Positions 28,376-37,888 of a stretch of 64,000 bases of DNA are shown piece by piece. Position 1 is the first letter of the stretch, and each line of letters opens with the position of its first letter. Origin of the DNA: Exiguobacterium sp. TNDT2 (GTDB taxonomy: Bacteria; Bacillota; Bacilli; Exiguobacteriales; Exiguobacteriaceae); the NCBI RefSeq assembly GCF_003331145.1, contig NZ_QLVE01000022.1:90917-154916 (forward strand), written 5' to 3'. The position numbers and the translations under genes are program-made. The notes under the pieces were generated by a model. It did not search any database, was not told the origin of the DNA, and worked only from the letters and a program-made list of their open reading frames with translations.

Positions 28376-28402
28376 AGTTAAGATAACGAAGGAGGAGTTC
28401 AG

Positions 28403-28759
28403 ATGATTCATTTGACAGAATCAGCCGCATTACAAGTCATCGATATGATGAAACAGACCGAACGCCCCGACGACCAGTACTTGCGGATCAAAGTGCAAGG
28501 GGGCGGGTGTACCGGCCTGTCTTACGGGATGGGGTTTGATGAGGATAAGACAGACAAGGACGTTCAGTTTGACCACTATGGTGTCCGTGTCATCGTCGCG
28601 GAAGCCGATCACGGGGTCGTCGACGGTCTCGAGATTGACTATAAGCAGTCGATGCTCGGAGGCGGCTTCACGATTAAAAATCCGAACGCCATCGCCACGT
28701 GCGGTTGCGGCTCGAGTTTCCGGACGGCATCGAACGCCGGGACACCTGGGGATTGCTAA
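28403..28759 (+). CDS. yutM: A-type Fe-S carrier protein (IscA/ErpA-like, YutM)
   Basis: 118 residues of the HesB/IscA family. The three cluster cysteines are in GGGCTGLSYGMGF (about residue 36) and ATCGCGSSF (two, about residues 100 and 102). The protein transfers [2Fe-2S] or [4Fe-4S] clusters to target enzymes. AAGGAGGAG precedes the ATG. With sufCDSUB, yutI and the Nfu-N protein it adds to the Fe-S machinery of this window. Confidence 0.95.
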   Translation: MIHLTESAALQVIDMMKQTERPDDQYLRIKVQGGGCTGLSYGMGFDEDKTDKDVQFDHYGVRVIVAEADHGVVDGLEIDYKQSMLGGGFTIKNPNAIATCGCGSSFRTASNAGTPGDC

Positions 28760-28761
28760 AC

Positions 28762-28797
28762 AAAAGGCCAATCATGCCTCATGATTGGCCTTTTTTG
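28762..28797. terminator. Bidirectional terminator behind yutM
   Basis: AAAAGGCCAATCAT/ATGATTGGCCTTTT stem; T-run on the right, A-run on the left; yutM and the gene at 28801 converge here. Confidence 0.9.
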
Positions 28798-28800
28798 TAT

Positions 28801-29043
28801 TCAGTCTGTCTCTTCAATCAGAATTAATCGAATGAGTTTCGAAGCCGCGTCTAACTCGATTTGATGTTGCCAAGGACGAAACGCTGTGATTTTACACGTG
28901 TCGTTCGTGATGCGGAATGAACAGACGCTCTCTTCCTCTTGGTCAAGGACCGAATAACGGCTGAAGTCCGATAAGCTTTGGTAAATGGCATATTGTGTCG
29001 GTAATTCACACGACCATCCTTTTTCTAATGTGATTTGATGCAT
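28801..29043 (-). CDS. Hypothetical protein
   Basis: An 80-residue protein I do not recognise: no signal peptide or membrane segment, two cysteines, acidic C-terminus. AAGAGGCGAG lies upstream of the ATG and the frame ends at the shared terminator, both of which support a real gene. Convergent with yutM. Confidence 0.6.
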   Translation of the reverse strand: MHQITLEKGWSCELPTQYAIYQSLSDFSRYSVLDQEEESVCSFRITNDTCKITAFRPWQHQIELDAASKLIRLILIEETD

Positions 29044-29170
29044 GCGTCTCGCCTCTTTCTTGTCTATATATATAAGAATAACAAAAAGAGTTAAGGATGT
29101 GGAAGATTAGTCGAGAGGATGCAAGGGAAAATGAATAGAGATGTCATTTTATGTAGGAGGGGCAGGGACG

Positions 29171-30025
29171 ATGAGAAAAGTATTGATATTTGGCGGCTCA
29201 CGCTATTTTGGAAAGCGGTTGGCGCTTCGCTTGGCGGAGGCAGGGGACGATGTGACGATTGTGACGCGTGGACAACTGCAAGTGCCCGAAGCCGAAGGAA
29301 TCCGGTCGATCAAAGGGGACCGGCAGTCGGTGGCGACGATGAAAGATTTGTCACGCGACCATTATGACCTCGTCTATGACAATATTTGCTTCAACCCGTA
29401 TCAGGCGAAGATCGCCTCAGACGCGTTCATGGATCAAGTCGGCAAATATGTGCTCACGTCGACGATGTCCGTTTATGCGCCAGGCGCCGAGTTGAAAGAA
29501 AGTGACTTCAATCCGCTCCATCATGACTATCATCTCGAGTCCGAACATGACTATGGGCAAGGGAAGCGAGAGGCCGAGTCTTATTTCTTCCATCGTGCCT
29601 CGTTCCCGGTCGCGACGGTCCGCTTGCCAATCGTGCTAGGACCGGACGACTATACAGACCGTCTCAAATTTTATATCGACGCCGTCCGACGTGAAGAGCC
29701 GATCGTGCTCCATCATTCGGAAGCGAAGATGGGATTCATCTCAAGTTTCGAGGCGGCCGCCTTTTTAGAATGGGTCGGTCGGGCGAATGTGACCGGACCA
29801 TTCAACGCGGCGAGTGAAGGGGTCATCTCCCTAGGGGCGTTGATGGAGCGGGTCGGCCACCACTTAAATAAACCGGTCCACATCATCAAAGAGGGCGAGT
29901 CGTCGCCTTACGATACGGACGTCGACTATTATATGTCGATCGCCGAGGCGAAAAAGGCGGGTTTCGTCTTTACCCAACTCGATGACTGGCTCGACCGGGT
30001 CATCCTGCAAACAATCCGCAAATGA
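29171..30025 (+). CDS. NAD-dependent epimerase/dehydratase-like protein (extended SDR)
   Basis: A 284-residue Rossmann protein. The nucleotide motif GGSRYFGKRLA (residues 8-18) differs from the classical GxxGxxG, as in CSP41-like and atypical extended SDR proteins. A TSTMSVYAPG segment replaces the Ser-Tyr region and the YxxxK equivalent is YGQGKREAE (Tyr and Lys present). The start at 29171 follows GGAGGGGCAGGG; an upstream in-frame ATG at 29141 has no site. The substrate is unknown. Convergent with yumC. Confidence 0.78.
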   Translation: MRKVLIFGGSRYFGKRLALRLAEAGDDVTIVTRGQLQVPEAEGIRSIKGDRQSVATMKDLSRDHYDLVYDNICFNPYQAKIASDAFMDQVGKYVLTSTMSVYAPGAELKESDFNPLHHDYHLESEHDYGQGKREAESYFFHRASFPVATVRLPIVLGPDDYTDRLKFYIDAVRREEPIVLHHSEAKMGFISSFEAAAFLEWVGRANVTGPFNAASEGVISLGALMERVGHHLNKPVHIIKEGESSPYDTDVDYYMSIAEAKKAGFVFTQLDDWLDRVILQTIRK

Positions 30026-30029
30026 AAAA

Positions 30030-30056
30030 TGGCCCTCATCATGAAGATGGGGGCCA
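30030..30056. terminator. Hairpin between the epimerase-like gene and yumC
   Basis: TGGCCCTCATC/GATGGGGGCCA stem (one G-T pair) between convergent genes; U-runs are weak on both sides. Confidence 0.65.
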
Positions 30057-30061
30057 CATCA

Positions 30062-31039
30062 TTATTTCCCGGCAAATACCGAAGTCGAGTGTTGCGGGTG
30101 GCGCGCTGTCGGGTCGACGAGCTGCTTCACTTGGTTGATGGCGATTGGGGCTTCACCGAAGCCGGTCGCAATCAATTTCACTTTTCCTTCGTATGTCGCG
30201 ATGTCACCACAGGCGAAGATGCCGGCGACCGTCGTCTCCATGCGTGAGTCGACGCGGATCGTATTCTTCTCGAACTCCATGCCCCAGTTTTTGATTGGGC
30301 CGAGCGATGAGACGAAACCGTAATTGCAAATGAGGTCGTCAATTTCGACGAATTTCGATTCGCCGTCTTTGTCGGTCAATTCGACTGACTCGATGTGTGT
30401 CTCACCTGAGAGTGACTCAATGTTATATGGCGTCCAGACGTTGATCGTCGATGCCTTCATTTGCTCGACTGTATGCTCGTGGGCACGGAAGCGGTCACGG
30501 CGGTGAACGATATGGACTTCCTTGGCGATTCCTTCAAGCATGAGCGCCCAGTCGACGGCAGAGTCGCCGCCGCCAGCAATCATGACGCGGCGGTCGCGGA
30601 ACTTCTCCATGTTGTCGACGAAGTAATGAAGGTTCGCATAGTCTTCGCATCCATCGATGCCGAGCGGACGTGCGGCGAATGCTCCATTCCCGGCCGTGAT
30701 GATGATGGCTTTCGTATGGTATTCATCTTTGTTCGTCGAAATCTGGAACGTGCCGTCTTCGAGACGTTCGACCGTCTCGACCGTTTCCCCGAGGCGATAG
30801 TCCTGTTCAAACTGATCCGCTTGGGCTTTCAATTGGTCAATCAAGTCTTGGGCTTTCACTTTCGGGAAGCCGGCGATGTCGTAAATATATTTTTCTGGAT
30901 AAAGCGTCGATAGTTGTCCACCGAGTTGTGGCAAACTTTCAATCAACGCCGTATCGAGTTGGCGCATACCCGCGTAAAATGCAGTGAACAGTCCAATCGG
31001 ACCGCCACCGATGATGATCACATCTTTCGTCGATTTCAT
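30062..31039 (-). CDS. yumC: Ferredoxin--NADP+ reductase YumC
   Basis: A 325-residue TrxR-like ferredoxin/flavodoxin NADP reductase. FAD motif [14 protein letters not shown] at residues 10-23, NADPH motif [11 protein letters not shown] near 160, second FAD motif [23 protein letters not shown] near 280-302. No CxxC in the NADP domain ([10 protein letters not shown]), which separates it from thioredoxin reductases. GAGGAGG lies before the ATG at 31039. TATAAT at 31068-31073 (minus strand) is the likely -10. It would supply reduced ferredoxin or flavodoxin, for example to the flavodoxin of the nrd operon. Confidence 0.94.
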   Translation of the reverse strand: MKSTKDVIIIGGGPIGLFTAFYAGMRQLDTALIESLPQLGGQLSTLYPEKYIYDIAGFPKVKAQDLIDQLKAQADQFEQDYRLGETVETVERLEDGTFQISTNKDEYHTKAIIITAGNGAFAARPLGIDGCEDYANLHYFVDNMEKFRDRRVMIAGGGDSAVDWALMLEGIAKEVHIVHRRDRFRAHEHTVEQMKASTINVWTPYNIESLSGETHIESVELTDKDGESKFVEIDDLICNYGFVSSLGPIKNWGMEFEKNTIRVDSRMETTVAGIFACGDIATYEGKVKLIATGFGEAPIAINQVKQLVDPTARHPQHSTSVFAGK

Positions 31040-31151
31040 CGAATTCCTCCTCAAAACGTATACACCTATTATAGTGACAAACATGAATTAAATCCATTCC
31101 CTACAAACATCCTACACATTCAAAAAAAATTCAAGAAGATAAGCTTTTCCG

Positions 31152-31180
31152 TTGAGAAAACGAAATAAACAGCGTACAAT
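31152..31180 (+). promoter_or_regulatory. yumB promoter
   Basis: TTGAGA (31152-31157), 17 bases, TACAAT (31175-31180). The leader of about 115 bases has two TTGTGAAC half-sites (31194-31201, 31229-31236), the second part of the 10-bp palindrome TGAACGTTCA; these resemble Rex half-sites but do not form a full Rex operator. Confidence 0.65.
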
Positions 31181-31306
31181 GAACGAGAAGCAATTGTGAA
31201 CATTGGTTGAACAAGATTTTAGGCTTTATTGTGAACGTTCATGTGAAAAAACACACAACATGACTGTTCAAAAAAACACAACTTTCAAAACAAGGTGGAA
31301 ATGAAC

Positions 31307-32518
31307 ATGAAACGACCTAATATTGTTATTCTTGGCGCAGGTTTTGGTGGACTGATCACAGCAGTGAATCTCCAGAAGACGCTTTCAGCTAGCGACGCGA
31401 ACATCACGCTCATCAACAAGCATGATTACCATTATCAAACGACATGGCTCCACGAACCAGCGGCGGGAACGATGAAACCGGAGCAAGCTCGGATTTACAT
31501 CAACGACGTTGTGAACCCGTCACGTGTGAAATTCGTCAAAGGAATCGTCGATCGCGTCGATACTACCGCTAAACAAGTATTACTTGAAGACGGATCGACG
31601 GTTGAATATGATTACGTCGTATTCGCGCTTGGCGGTGTACCGGAAACATTCGGGATTCCAGGTCTCAAAGAGAATGCGATGACAATCAGTTCATTGAACA
31701 GCGTCCGTAAAATCAAAGAACATATCGAGTACTCGTTCGCTCAATATAAAACGAACGGTTCAGCTGACCGCTCGTACGTGACAATCGTCGTCGGCGGCGC
31801 AGGGTTCACGGGCATCGAGTTCCTCGGTGAGCTCGTCAACCGCGTGCCTGAGCTTTGCAAACAGTATGACGTGCCACGTGAAGCGGTTCGCATCGTGAAC
31901 ATCGAGGCGGCTCCGACCGTCCTTCCTGGTTTTGACCCAGAACTTACGACGTATGCACAGAAATGGCTCGAGCGTAACGGTGTGGAGATGAAACTCGGCA
32001 ACGGCATCAAAGGCGTTGAGCCTGGCGTCGTCACGTTCGGTCCGCTTCAAGGCGACACGACGGAGACGATCGCAGCGAACACGATTCTTTGGACAGGTGG
32101 CGTGAGCGGTAGTCCGATTATCGAGAAATCTGGCTTTGAGGCGGTCCGTAACCGTGTCATGGTCGAGGCGGACAACCGTGCCCCGGGTCACGACAACGTC
32201 TTCATCATCGGTGACTGCTCGGCTGTCATGGATCCGGTTTCGAATCGTCCATACCCGCCGACTGCCCAAATCGCGACGCAACAAGCGCATAATGTAGCGA
32301 AGAACATTGCCTCGCTCATTAACGGGAAACCAACATCGAAATTCAAGTATGAGAGCAAAGGAACAGTCGCTTCACTTGGTCATAACGATGGTATTGGGAT
32401 CGTTATGGGTAAAAAGATCTTCGGTCGCAACGCTTCATTCATGAAAAAAGTGATCGACAACAAACACTTCCTGGAATTGAGAAAGTACGGTCTCGTCCTC
32501 AAAAAAGGTAAATTCTAA
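31307..32518 (+). CDS. yumB: Type II NADH dehydrogenase YumB (Ndh)
   Basis: 403 residues, NDH-2 family. FAD motif GAGFGGL (residues 10-16) and quinone-site-like HEPAAGTM, NAD motif VVGGAGFTGIEFLGEL near 162-177, second FAD motif NVFIIGDCSA near 299-308, then YPPTAQIATQQA. The C-terminal amphipathic helices anchor the enzyme to the membrane. It oxidises NADH and reduces menaquinone without proton pumping. ATG 31307 follows AAGGTGG at 8 bases. Paralogue of yutJ in this window. Confidence 0.95.
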   Translation: MKRPNIVILGAGFGGLITAVNLQKTLSASDANITLINKHDYHYQTTWLHEPAAGTMKPEQARIYINDVVNPSRVKFVKGIVDRVDTTAKQVLLEDGSTVEYDYVVFALGGVPETFGIPGLKENAMTISSLNSVRKIKEHIEYSFAQYKTNGSADRSYVTIVVGGAGFTGIEFLGELVNRVPELCKQYDVPREAVRIVNIEAAPTVLPGFDPELTTYAQKWLERNGVEMKLGNGIKGVEPGVVTFGPLQGDTTETIAANTILWTGGVSGSPIIEKSGFEAVRNRVMVEADNRAPGHDNVFIIGDCSAVMDPVSNRPYPPTAQIATQQAHNVAKNIASLINGKPTSKFKYESKGTVASLGHNDGIGIVMGKKIFGRNASFMKKVIDNKHFLELRKYGLVLKKGKF

Positions 32519-32530
32519 ACAAGTTGATTA

Positions 32531-32563
32531 AGTAGCCTGTTCATCTGAACGGGCTACTTTTTT
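32531..32563 (+). terminator. Intrinsic terminator of yumB
   Basis: AGTAGCCTGTTCA/TGAACGGGCTACT stem and T-run. Confidence 0.92.
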
Positions 32564-32641
32564 GATGACTCCTTATGGTTCACCTTTGACCTAATGGAAG
32601 CCGATTCGGTATAATAGACAACGGGAAAAGGGGGCAATCGC

Positions 32642-32959
32642 ATGCATATCATCCAGGCTGTCATTGGGGCGATTCTTTATTTGGTCATCTTCTTCAGCAT
32701 CGGTTTCATTTTGAATATGTTGCTTAAAAAAACATGGACGCTCGTGTTCATCTATCCGATTTTCGTCATTATGATGATTGATAACGTCAAGCTCTCAAGT
32801 TACATCACAGAGACATCGACCGCGCTCGCTAACGTTTATGAGCGGGTGCTCGGACTCCAGTTTTTGGATGTGTTCATGCTCGGTTTCGGACTACTCGGTG
32901 CAATTTTGGCCGGTGTCACGATCCGCTACCTGCGCAAGAGCGGTTACTCAATGTTTTAA
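32642..32959 (+). CDS. yuiB: YuiB family membrane protein
   Basis: A 105-residue protein with two or three hydrophobic helices (about residues 5-27, 31-46, 77-95). It matches the YuiB family, whose function is unknown; the gene lies beside yumB in B. subtilis too. AAAAGGGGGCAATCGC precedes the ATG. A small hairpin with seven T follows (32958-32986). Confidence 0.82.
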   Translation: MHIIQAVIGAILYLVIFFSIGFILNMLLKKTWTLVFIYPIFVIMMIDNVKLSSYITETSTALANVYERVLGLQFLDVFMLGFGLLGAILAGVTIRYLRKSGYSMF

Positions 32960-32986
32960 AGACGACAGAAATGTTCGTCTTTTTTT
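32958..32986 (+). terminator. Intrinsic terminator of yuiB
   Basis: AAAGACGA/TCGTCTTT stem then T-run; overlaps the stop codon. Confidence 0.8.
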
Positions 32987-33065
32987 GTTTTCCGCCTACT
33001 TTTTTAGAAGGCTAACCGATATACTAAATAAGATAACGATTTAATTAGTAAGGGATGCGATACGA

Positions 33066-33911
33066 ATGACATTACCGATGTATACGATCAAGAAAGTGTT
33101 GAATAATAGCGTTGTCATTTGCCAACATGATCCGGAACCGGAAGTCATTCTACTCGGGAAAGGGATTGGCTTCGGCAAGAAAGCGGGCGATCTCGTCGAC
33201 CCGGCCAGCGTCCCGGAGAAAGTATATCAACTGACGGACAAAGAAGAACAATCACAATATCGTGAACTCGTCAAACACGTCGATGAAGATTTCATCGCCT
33301 TTATGCAAGACATCGTCGGCTTCATTGAGAGCAACACGGGCAAGAAAGTTGACCAACATATCCATATCGGTTTGACCGACCACTTGTTCTTCACGATGAA
33401 GCGGATCGAGCAAGGAATGGAAGTGACGAATCCATTTTTACTCGAGACCGAATCGCTCTATCCGAACGAGTACGCCTTGGCTGAACGAATCGTCGATATG
33501 ATTCATGAGCGGCTCGACGTGCTGTTGCCGGACGCGGAAATTGGATTTATCGCCCTTCATATCCATTCAGCGACGACGTTTAAAAACGTTCTCGAGGTGA
33601 ACCGCCACAACCAAATCATCGGGCAAATCGTTCAGACGATTGAGAGTCGTTTGAACGTCAAAATGGACCGAAGTTCACTCGATTATAAGCGCTTACTTCG
33701 GCACTTACGGTACGCCGTTGAGCGGGTTGCGACGGGTGAGATGGTGGAGGCCCCACAAAAGATTGAAAAGGTATTGCGCGAAGAATATCCGCTATGCTAT
33801 AGTACTGCTTGGGAGCTGATGGGCATCATGGAACGCGAATTAAAGCGTCCGGTCCCGCGAGGTGAAGCGACATATTTGACGATGCATCTCCAGCGCCTAA
33901 CAAGTAGATAA
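33066..33911 (+). CDS. glcT: PtsG antiterminator GlcT
   Basis: 281 residues of the BglG/SacY/GlcT family. N-terminal CAT RNA-binding domain (about 5-60; VLNNSVVICQ, LLGKGIGFGKKAGD), PRD1 about 65-165 and PRD2 about 170-281. The four regulatory histidines are present (LTDHLFF, LHIHS, LLRHLRY, TMHLQR). In B. subtilis GlcT binds the RAT in the ptsG leader when EII-Glc is dephosphorylated. The RAT/terminator follows directly behind this gene. AAGGGATG precedes the ATG. Confidence 0.95.
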   Translation: MTLPMYTIKKVLNNSVVICQHDPEPEVILLGKGIGFGKKAGDLVDPASVPEKVYQLTDKEEQSQYRELVKHVDEDFIAFMQDIVGFIESNTGKKVDQHIHIGLTDHLFFTMKRIEQGMEVTNPFLLETESLYPNEYALAERIVDMIHERLDVLLPDAEIGFIALHIHSATTFKNVLEVNRHNQIIGQIVQTIESRLNVKMDRSSLDYKRLLRHLRYAVERVATGEMVEAPQKIEKVLREEYPLCYSTAWELMGIMERELKRPVPRGEATYLTMHLQRLTSR

Positions 33912-33918
33912 CTGATAC

Positions 33919-34032
33919 CACGTATCTTACGTGTTACTGATTCGATCAGGCATGAGTAAGGAGTGGAACGCAACGATTTCTCTATGAGGAGAGGTCTACG
34001 TTCTATACCTTATTCATGCCTGTTTCTGTTTT
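33919..34032 (+). promoter_or_regulatory. ptsG leader: GlcT RAT and overlapping terminator
   Basis: TTACTGATTCGATCAGGCAT (from 33934) matches the ribonucleic antiterminator core of the B. subtilis ptsG leader as I know it, preceded by a CACGTA/TACGTG hairpin. The 3' part is also the left arm of a long terminator: CAGGCATGAGTAAGG (33947-33961) / CCTTATTCATGCCTG (34008-34022), followed by a T-rich run. GlcT binding would prevent terminator formation. Confidence 0.85.
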
Positions 34033-34046
34033 TATAAACGTTCATT

Positions 34047-34062
34047 ATGAAAACGTTTAGAT
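34047..34062 (+). promoter_or_regulatory. cre-like (CcpA) site before ptsG
   Basis: ATGAAAACGTTTAGAT fits WTGNNANCGNTNNCAW with one mismatch. It is followed by GGTTGTCTGACA (34068-34079), containing the palindrome TGTCTGACA. Confidence 0.45.
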
Positions 34063-34128
34063 ACGTCGGTTGTCTGACATCTACAGTCGTCTTTCCGTAC
34101 GAAACAATCACAAAAAGGAGGATTTATC

Positions 34129-35655
34129 ATGTTTAAGCAGATCTTTGGTGTTCTTCAAAAAGTCGGTAAAGCGCTTATGCTTCCTGTAGCGATCTTGCCG
34201 GCAGCCGGTCTTCTTCTTGCATTCGGTAACGCGATGCAAAACCCGGCCCTCACATCACGCGCTGGTTGGTTAACGAACGAAGGCATTGTGAAATTCGCTC
34301 AGCTCATGGAGCAAGCGGGGGGCATCATCTTCTCGAACTTGGCACTCTTATTCGCAGTCGGTGTCGCAATCGGTTTAGCGGGGGACGGCGTTGCCGGACT
34401 CGCAGCCATCGTCGGATTCCTCATCATGAACAAAGTGATGGGTGTTTGGCTCGAACTCACACCTGAAGTCATCGCACAAGGTGACCCGGCTTACGCATCA
34501 GTACTCGGGATTCCAACGCTCCAAACAGGGGTATTCGGGGGGATTATCATCGGTCTGATTGCCGCTTGGGCATATAATAAGTACTTCAACATCGAATTGC
34601 CGCAATTCCTTGGCTTCTTCGCTGGTAAGCGTTTCGTCCCAATCGTCACGGCTGTCTTGGCTGTCGTCGCTGGGTTCGTCATGCTTCTCATCTGGCCACC
34701 AGTTCAGCACGGATTGAACTCATTCTCAAACTTCATGTTAGAAGAGAATCGCACGTTCGCGGCATTCATCTTCGGGTTGATTGAACGTTCATTGATTCCA
34801 TTCGGTCTTCACCACATCTTCTACTCACCGTTCTGGTTCGAGTTCGGCTCGTACACAGATGCAGCGGGTAACGTCGTACGTGGTGACCAAGCGATCTTCT
34901 TCGCACAAATTCGCGATGGGGCTGAGCTCACAGCCGGTACGTTCATGACTGGTAAATACCCGTTCATGATGTTCGGTCTTCCAGCTGCAGCACTCGCCAT
35001 GTACCACGAAGCACGTCCTGAACGTAAAGCAGTCGTCGGCGGCCTCTTGGCTTCGGCAGCCCTCACATCGTTCTTGACTGGTATCACTGAGCCGATTGAG
35101 TTCTCATTCTTGTTCGTCGCTCCACTCTTGTTCGCCGTACACGCAGTCTTCGCTGGCCTTTCATTCATGGTCATGCATATCTTGGACGTCAAAATCGGGA
35201 TGACGTTCTCGGGCGGTTTGATCGACTACCTTCTCTTCGGTGTACTTCCTAACCAAACAGCTTGGTGGCTCGTCATTCCTGTCGGACTCGCGTTCGCGGT
35301 CGTTTACTACTTCGGATTCCGTTTCGTAATCCGTAAGTTCAACTTGAAAACACCGGGCCGTGAAGATGAAGTTGTTGAGCAATCAACGGCTACAGGTTCG
35401 GAACTTGCACAAGATATCCTCGTTGGTTTCGGTGGTTCGCAAAATATCAAACACCTTGACGCATGCATCACACGTCTTCGCGTCGAAGTGAAAGATAAGA
35501 ACCTCGTCAATAAAGAAGAATTGAAACGTCTCGGGGCAGCTGGTGTCCTTGAAGTCGGTAACAACGTACAAGCGATTTTCGGACCACGTTCTGATGCATT
35601 GAAATCAGAAATGCAAGCGGTCATCGCTTCAGGTAACGAAAAGAAAGCAAACTAA
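34129..35655 (+). CDS. ptsG: Glucose-family PTS EIICB component (no EIIA domain)
   Basis: 508 residues: EIIC about 1-400 with some ten membrane segments (signature [17 protein letters not shown]) and EIIB about 418-505 with the phosphorylated cysteine in [13 protein letters not shown]. The C-terminus stops right after EIIB, so a soluble or neighbouring EIIA-Glc must phosphorylate it; the next gene supplies one. It takes up and phosphorylates glucose or a related sugar. AAAAGGAGG precedes the ATG; the leader carries the GlcT RAT. Confidence 0.92.
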   Translation: MFKQIFGVLQKVGKALMLPVAILPAAGLLLAFGNAMQNPALTSRAGWLTNEGIVKFAQLMEQAGGIIFSNLALLFAVGVAIGLAGDGVAGLAAIVGFLIMNKVMGVWLELTPEVIAQGDPAYASVLGIPTLQTGVFGGIIIGLIAAWAYNKYFNIELPQFLGFFAGKRFVPIVTAVLAVVAGFVMLLIWPPVQHGLNSFSNFMLEENRTFAAFIFGLIERSLIPFGLHHIFYSPFWFEFGSYTDAAGNVVRGDQAIFFAQIRDGAELTAGTFMTGKYPFMMFGLPAAALAMYHEARPERKAVVGGLLASAALTSFLTGITEPIEFSFLFVAPLLFAVHAVFAGLSFMVMHILDVKIGMTFSGGLIDYLLFGVLPNQTAWWLVIPVGLAFAVVYYFGFRFVIRKFNLKTPGREDEVVEQSTATGSELAQDILVGFGGSQNIKHLDACITRLRVEVKDKNLVNKEELKRLGAAGVLEVGNNVQAIFGPRSDALKSEMQAVIASGNEKKAN

Positions 35656-35661
35656 GTGTTA

Positions 35662-35691
35662 AGCCAATCCGTTAAGGGTTGGCTTTTTTTG
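35662..35691 (+). terminator. Intrinsic terminator between the two ptsG genes
   Basis: AGCCAATCC/GGGTTGGCT stem followed by seven T. Confidence 0.88.
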
Positions 35692-35762
35692 TATGGGTGA
35701 AACGGTTTCAGTCTACTAATAGGTGGGGAAAAGTAAGTATTCTGACAAAAGGAGGGACCATG

Positions 35763-37790
35763 ATGTGGAAGAAAGTGTTCGGTGTTTTGCAGCGAATCGG
35801 GAAGGCACTCATGCTTCCGGTTGCGATTCTACCGGCAGCCGGTCTATTACTCGCATTTGGTACGGCGTTCCAAAACCCTGATCTCGTTTCGCTTTTACCT
35901 TTCTTGGAAAACGACGCACTCGTCCTCGTCTGGCAAGTCATGACCGATGCCGGGGATATCGTGTTTGCCAATCTAGGTCTACTGTTCGCTGTCGGTGTCG
36001 CCATCGGGCTAGCCAACGGGGACGGTGTTGCCGGGTTAGCAGCTATCGTCGGTTATTTGATTATGAACAAGGTCATCAGTACGTGGAACGGGATTACCGC
36101 GGAAATTGCCCAGGGTGACCCGGCCTATGCATCGGTACTCGGGATTCCGACGCTCCAAATGGGGGTGTTCGGGGGGATTATCGCAGGTCTCATCGCCGCA
36201 TTCGCGTACAACAAGTACTTCAACATCAAGTTGCCGGACTTCTTAGGATTCTTTGCCGGGAAGCGGTTCGTGCCGATTGCGACCGCCGCGTTCAGTTTGG
36301 TGATCGGGATCGCACTCGCCTATATTTGGCCGCCGATCGGTTCGGCCATCAACACGTTCTCGAGCACGATCATTGAAGCGAACGTCGCCGTGTCTGCCTT
36401 CGTCTTTGGTTTAGTCGAACGATCGCTAATCCCGTTCGGTCTGCACCACATTTGGTATTCTCCGTTTTGGTTCCAGTTCGGGGAATATACGAACCAAGCG
36501 GGAGATCTCGTCCAAGGGGACCAACGGATCTTCTTCGCTCAACTTCGTGACGGGGTCGAATTTACGGCCGGGACGTATATGACCGGGAAATTCCCGTTCA
36601 TGATGTTCGGTTTGCCTGCTGCCTGTCTCGCCATGTTCCACACGGTCCCGAAAGAGCGTCGTAAAGACGTCGAAGGACTTTACTTCTCAGCAGCCCTCAC
36701 TTCATTTTTGACGGGAATCACCGAGCCGGTCGAATTCTCGTTCGTCTTCGTTGCCCCTCTTCTCTTTGGTATTCATGCCGTCTTCGCTGGACTTTCTTTT
36801 ATGACGATGCACTTGCTCAACGTTAAAATCGGGATGACGTTCTCGGGCGGACTCATCGACTATCTGTTGTTCGGAGTGTTGCCGAACCGGACAGCCTGGT
36901 GGCTCGTCATTCCAGTCGGTCTCGTCTTCGCAGTCATCTATTACTTTGGGTTCCGCTTCGCCATCACAAAGTTCGACTTGAAAATTCCGGGGCGCGAAAC
37001 TGTCGCCGAAGGAAAAGGCGCCCGGACTGTCGTCGGGGACGATCTTCCGCATGAAGTGCTCGTCGGTCTCGGTGGACCAGAGAACATCAAGCACCTCGAT
37101 GCTTGTATCACGCGTCTCCGGGTCACCGTGAACGATGTGAAACAAGTCGATAAAGACTTGCTAAAAGATCTCGGGGCGGCCGGGGTGCTCGAGGTCGGGG
37201 ACAATATTCAAGCCATCTTCGGGCCGAAATCGGATACGCTCAAATCGCAAATCGCGGCCATCATCGAAGGCGGCGAGTATCGTGCGAAAGAGAAACCTGT
37301 GGTCACACCAGGTACTGCCAACAACCAAAACCATCAATTTTTGGCACCAATGTCGGGAACAATCTTGTCGCTTGATGACGTGCCAGACCAAGTCTTCTCA
37401 GGACGGATGATGGGGGATGGATTTGCGATTGAACCAAGCAATGGGAAAGTGGTTTCTCCATTCGCTGGTACCGTCACCACATTCTTCCCGACCAAACATG
37501 CGATCGGACTGCTCGCAGACGATGGACGCGAAATTCTCATCCACGTCGGTCTAGATACGGTCAACCTTAAAGGTGAAGGATTTGATGCGAAAGTGAAAGA
37601 AGGCGATCGTGTGAAGGCGGGCGACGTCTTATTGGAAGTCAATTTGGATTCGATTCGAGATAATGTCCCATCGTTAATCACACCGATCATTTTAACGAAT
37701 GGTGATGGGAAACGAGTCATTGTCTCGTATGGAGAGACAATTGTCGCCGGGGAAGAACTCGACTTCCAAATCGTTGACCGGACCGAGTAA
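35763..37790 (+). CDS. ptsG: Glucose-family PTS EIICBA component
   Basis: 675 residues: EIIC (about 1-400), EIIB (about 420-505, Cys in [10 protein letters not shown]) and EIIA (about 520-665, VHPFAG-like SPFAGTV and active His in LIHVGLDTV). It is highly similar to the upstream EIICB gene over EIIC-EIIB, so the pair arose by tandem duplication. ATG codons at 35760 and 35763 follow AAAGGAGGG; the second has better spacing. A 13-bp palindrome TGAAACGGTTTCA (35698-35710) lies upstream. Its EIIA domain can probably serve the shorter paralogue (inference). Confidence 0.94.
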   Translation: MWKKVFGVLQRIGKALMLPVAILPAAGLLLAFGTAFQNPDLVSLLPFLENDALVLVWQVMTDAGDIVFANLGLLFAVGVAIGLANGDGVAGLAAIVGYLIMNKVISTWNGITAEIAQGDPAYASVLGIPTLQMGVFGGIIAGLIAAFAYNKYFNIKLPDFLGFFAGKRFVPIATAAFSLVIGIALAYIWPPIGSAINTFSSTIIEANVAVSAFVFGLVERSLIPFGLHHIWYSPFWFQFGEYTNQAGDLVQGDQRIFFAQLRDGVEFTAGTYMTGKFPFMMFGLPAACLAMFHTVPKERRKDVEGLYFSAALTSFLTGITEPVEFSFVFVAPLLFGIHAVFAGLSFMTMHLLNVKIGMTFSGGLIDYLLFGVLPNRTAWWLVIPVGLVFAVIYYFGFRFAITKFDLKIPGRETVAEGKGARTVVGDDLPHEVLVGLGGPENIKHLDACITRLRVTVNDVKQVDKDLLKDLGAAGVLEVGDNIQAIFGPKSDTLKSQIAAIIEGGEYRAKEKPVVTPGTANNQNHQFLAPMSGTILSLDDVPDQVFSGRMMGDGFAIEPSNGKVVSPFAGTVTTFFPTKHAIGLLADDGREILIHVGLDTVNLKGEGFDAKVKEGDRVKAGDVLLEVNLDSIRDNVPSLITPIILTNGDGKRVIVSYGETIVAGEELDFQIVDRTE

Positions 37791-37835
37791 CGTTTCTTAG
37801 CTTATATCAATCAATCGCACAACAGAATGCAACGC

Positions 37836-37873
37836 AAAAAAAGATTTGTCTCGACAAGAGACAAATCTTTTTT
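37836..37873. terminator. Bidirectional terminator between ptsG and ptsI
   Basis: AAAAAAGATTTGTCTC/GAGACAAATCTTTTTT stem, T-runs both ways. Confidence 0.93.
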
Positions 37874-37888
37874 GTAGGCATCGACTTA

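Noticed and set aside
35698..35710. TGAAACGGTTTCA before the second ptsG as a cre site
   Set aside because: Palindrome is 13 bp with an odd centre; cre needs 14 with a central CG in the right register. Kept only as an unexplained palindrome.
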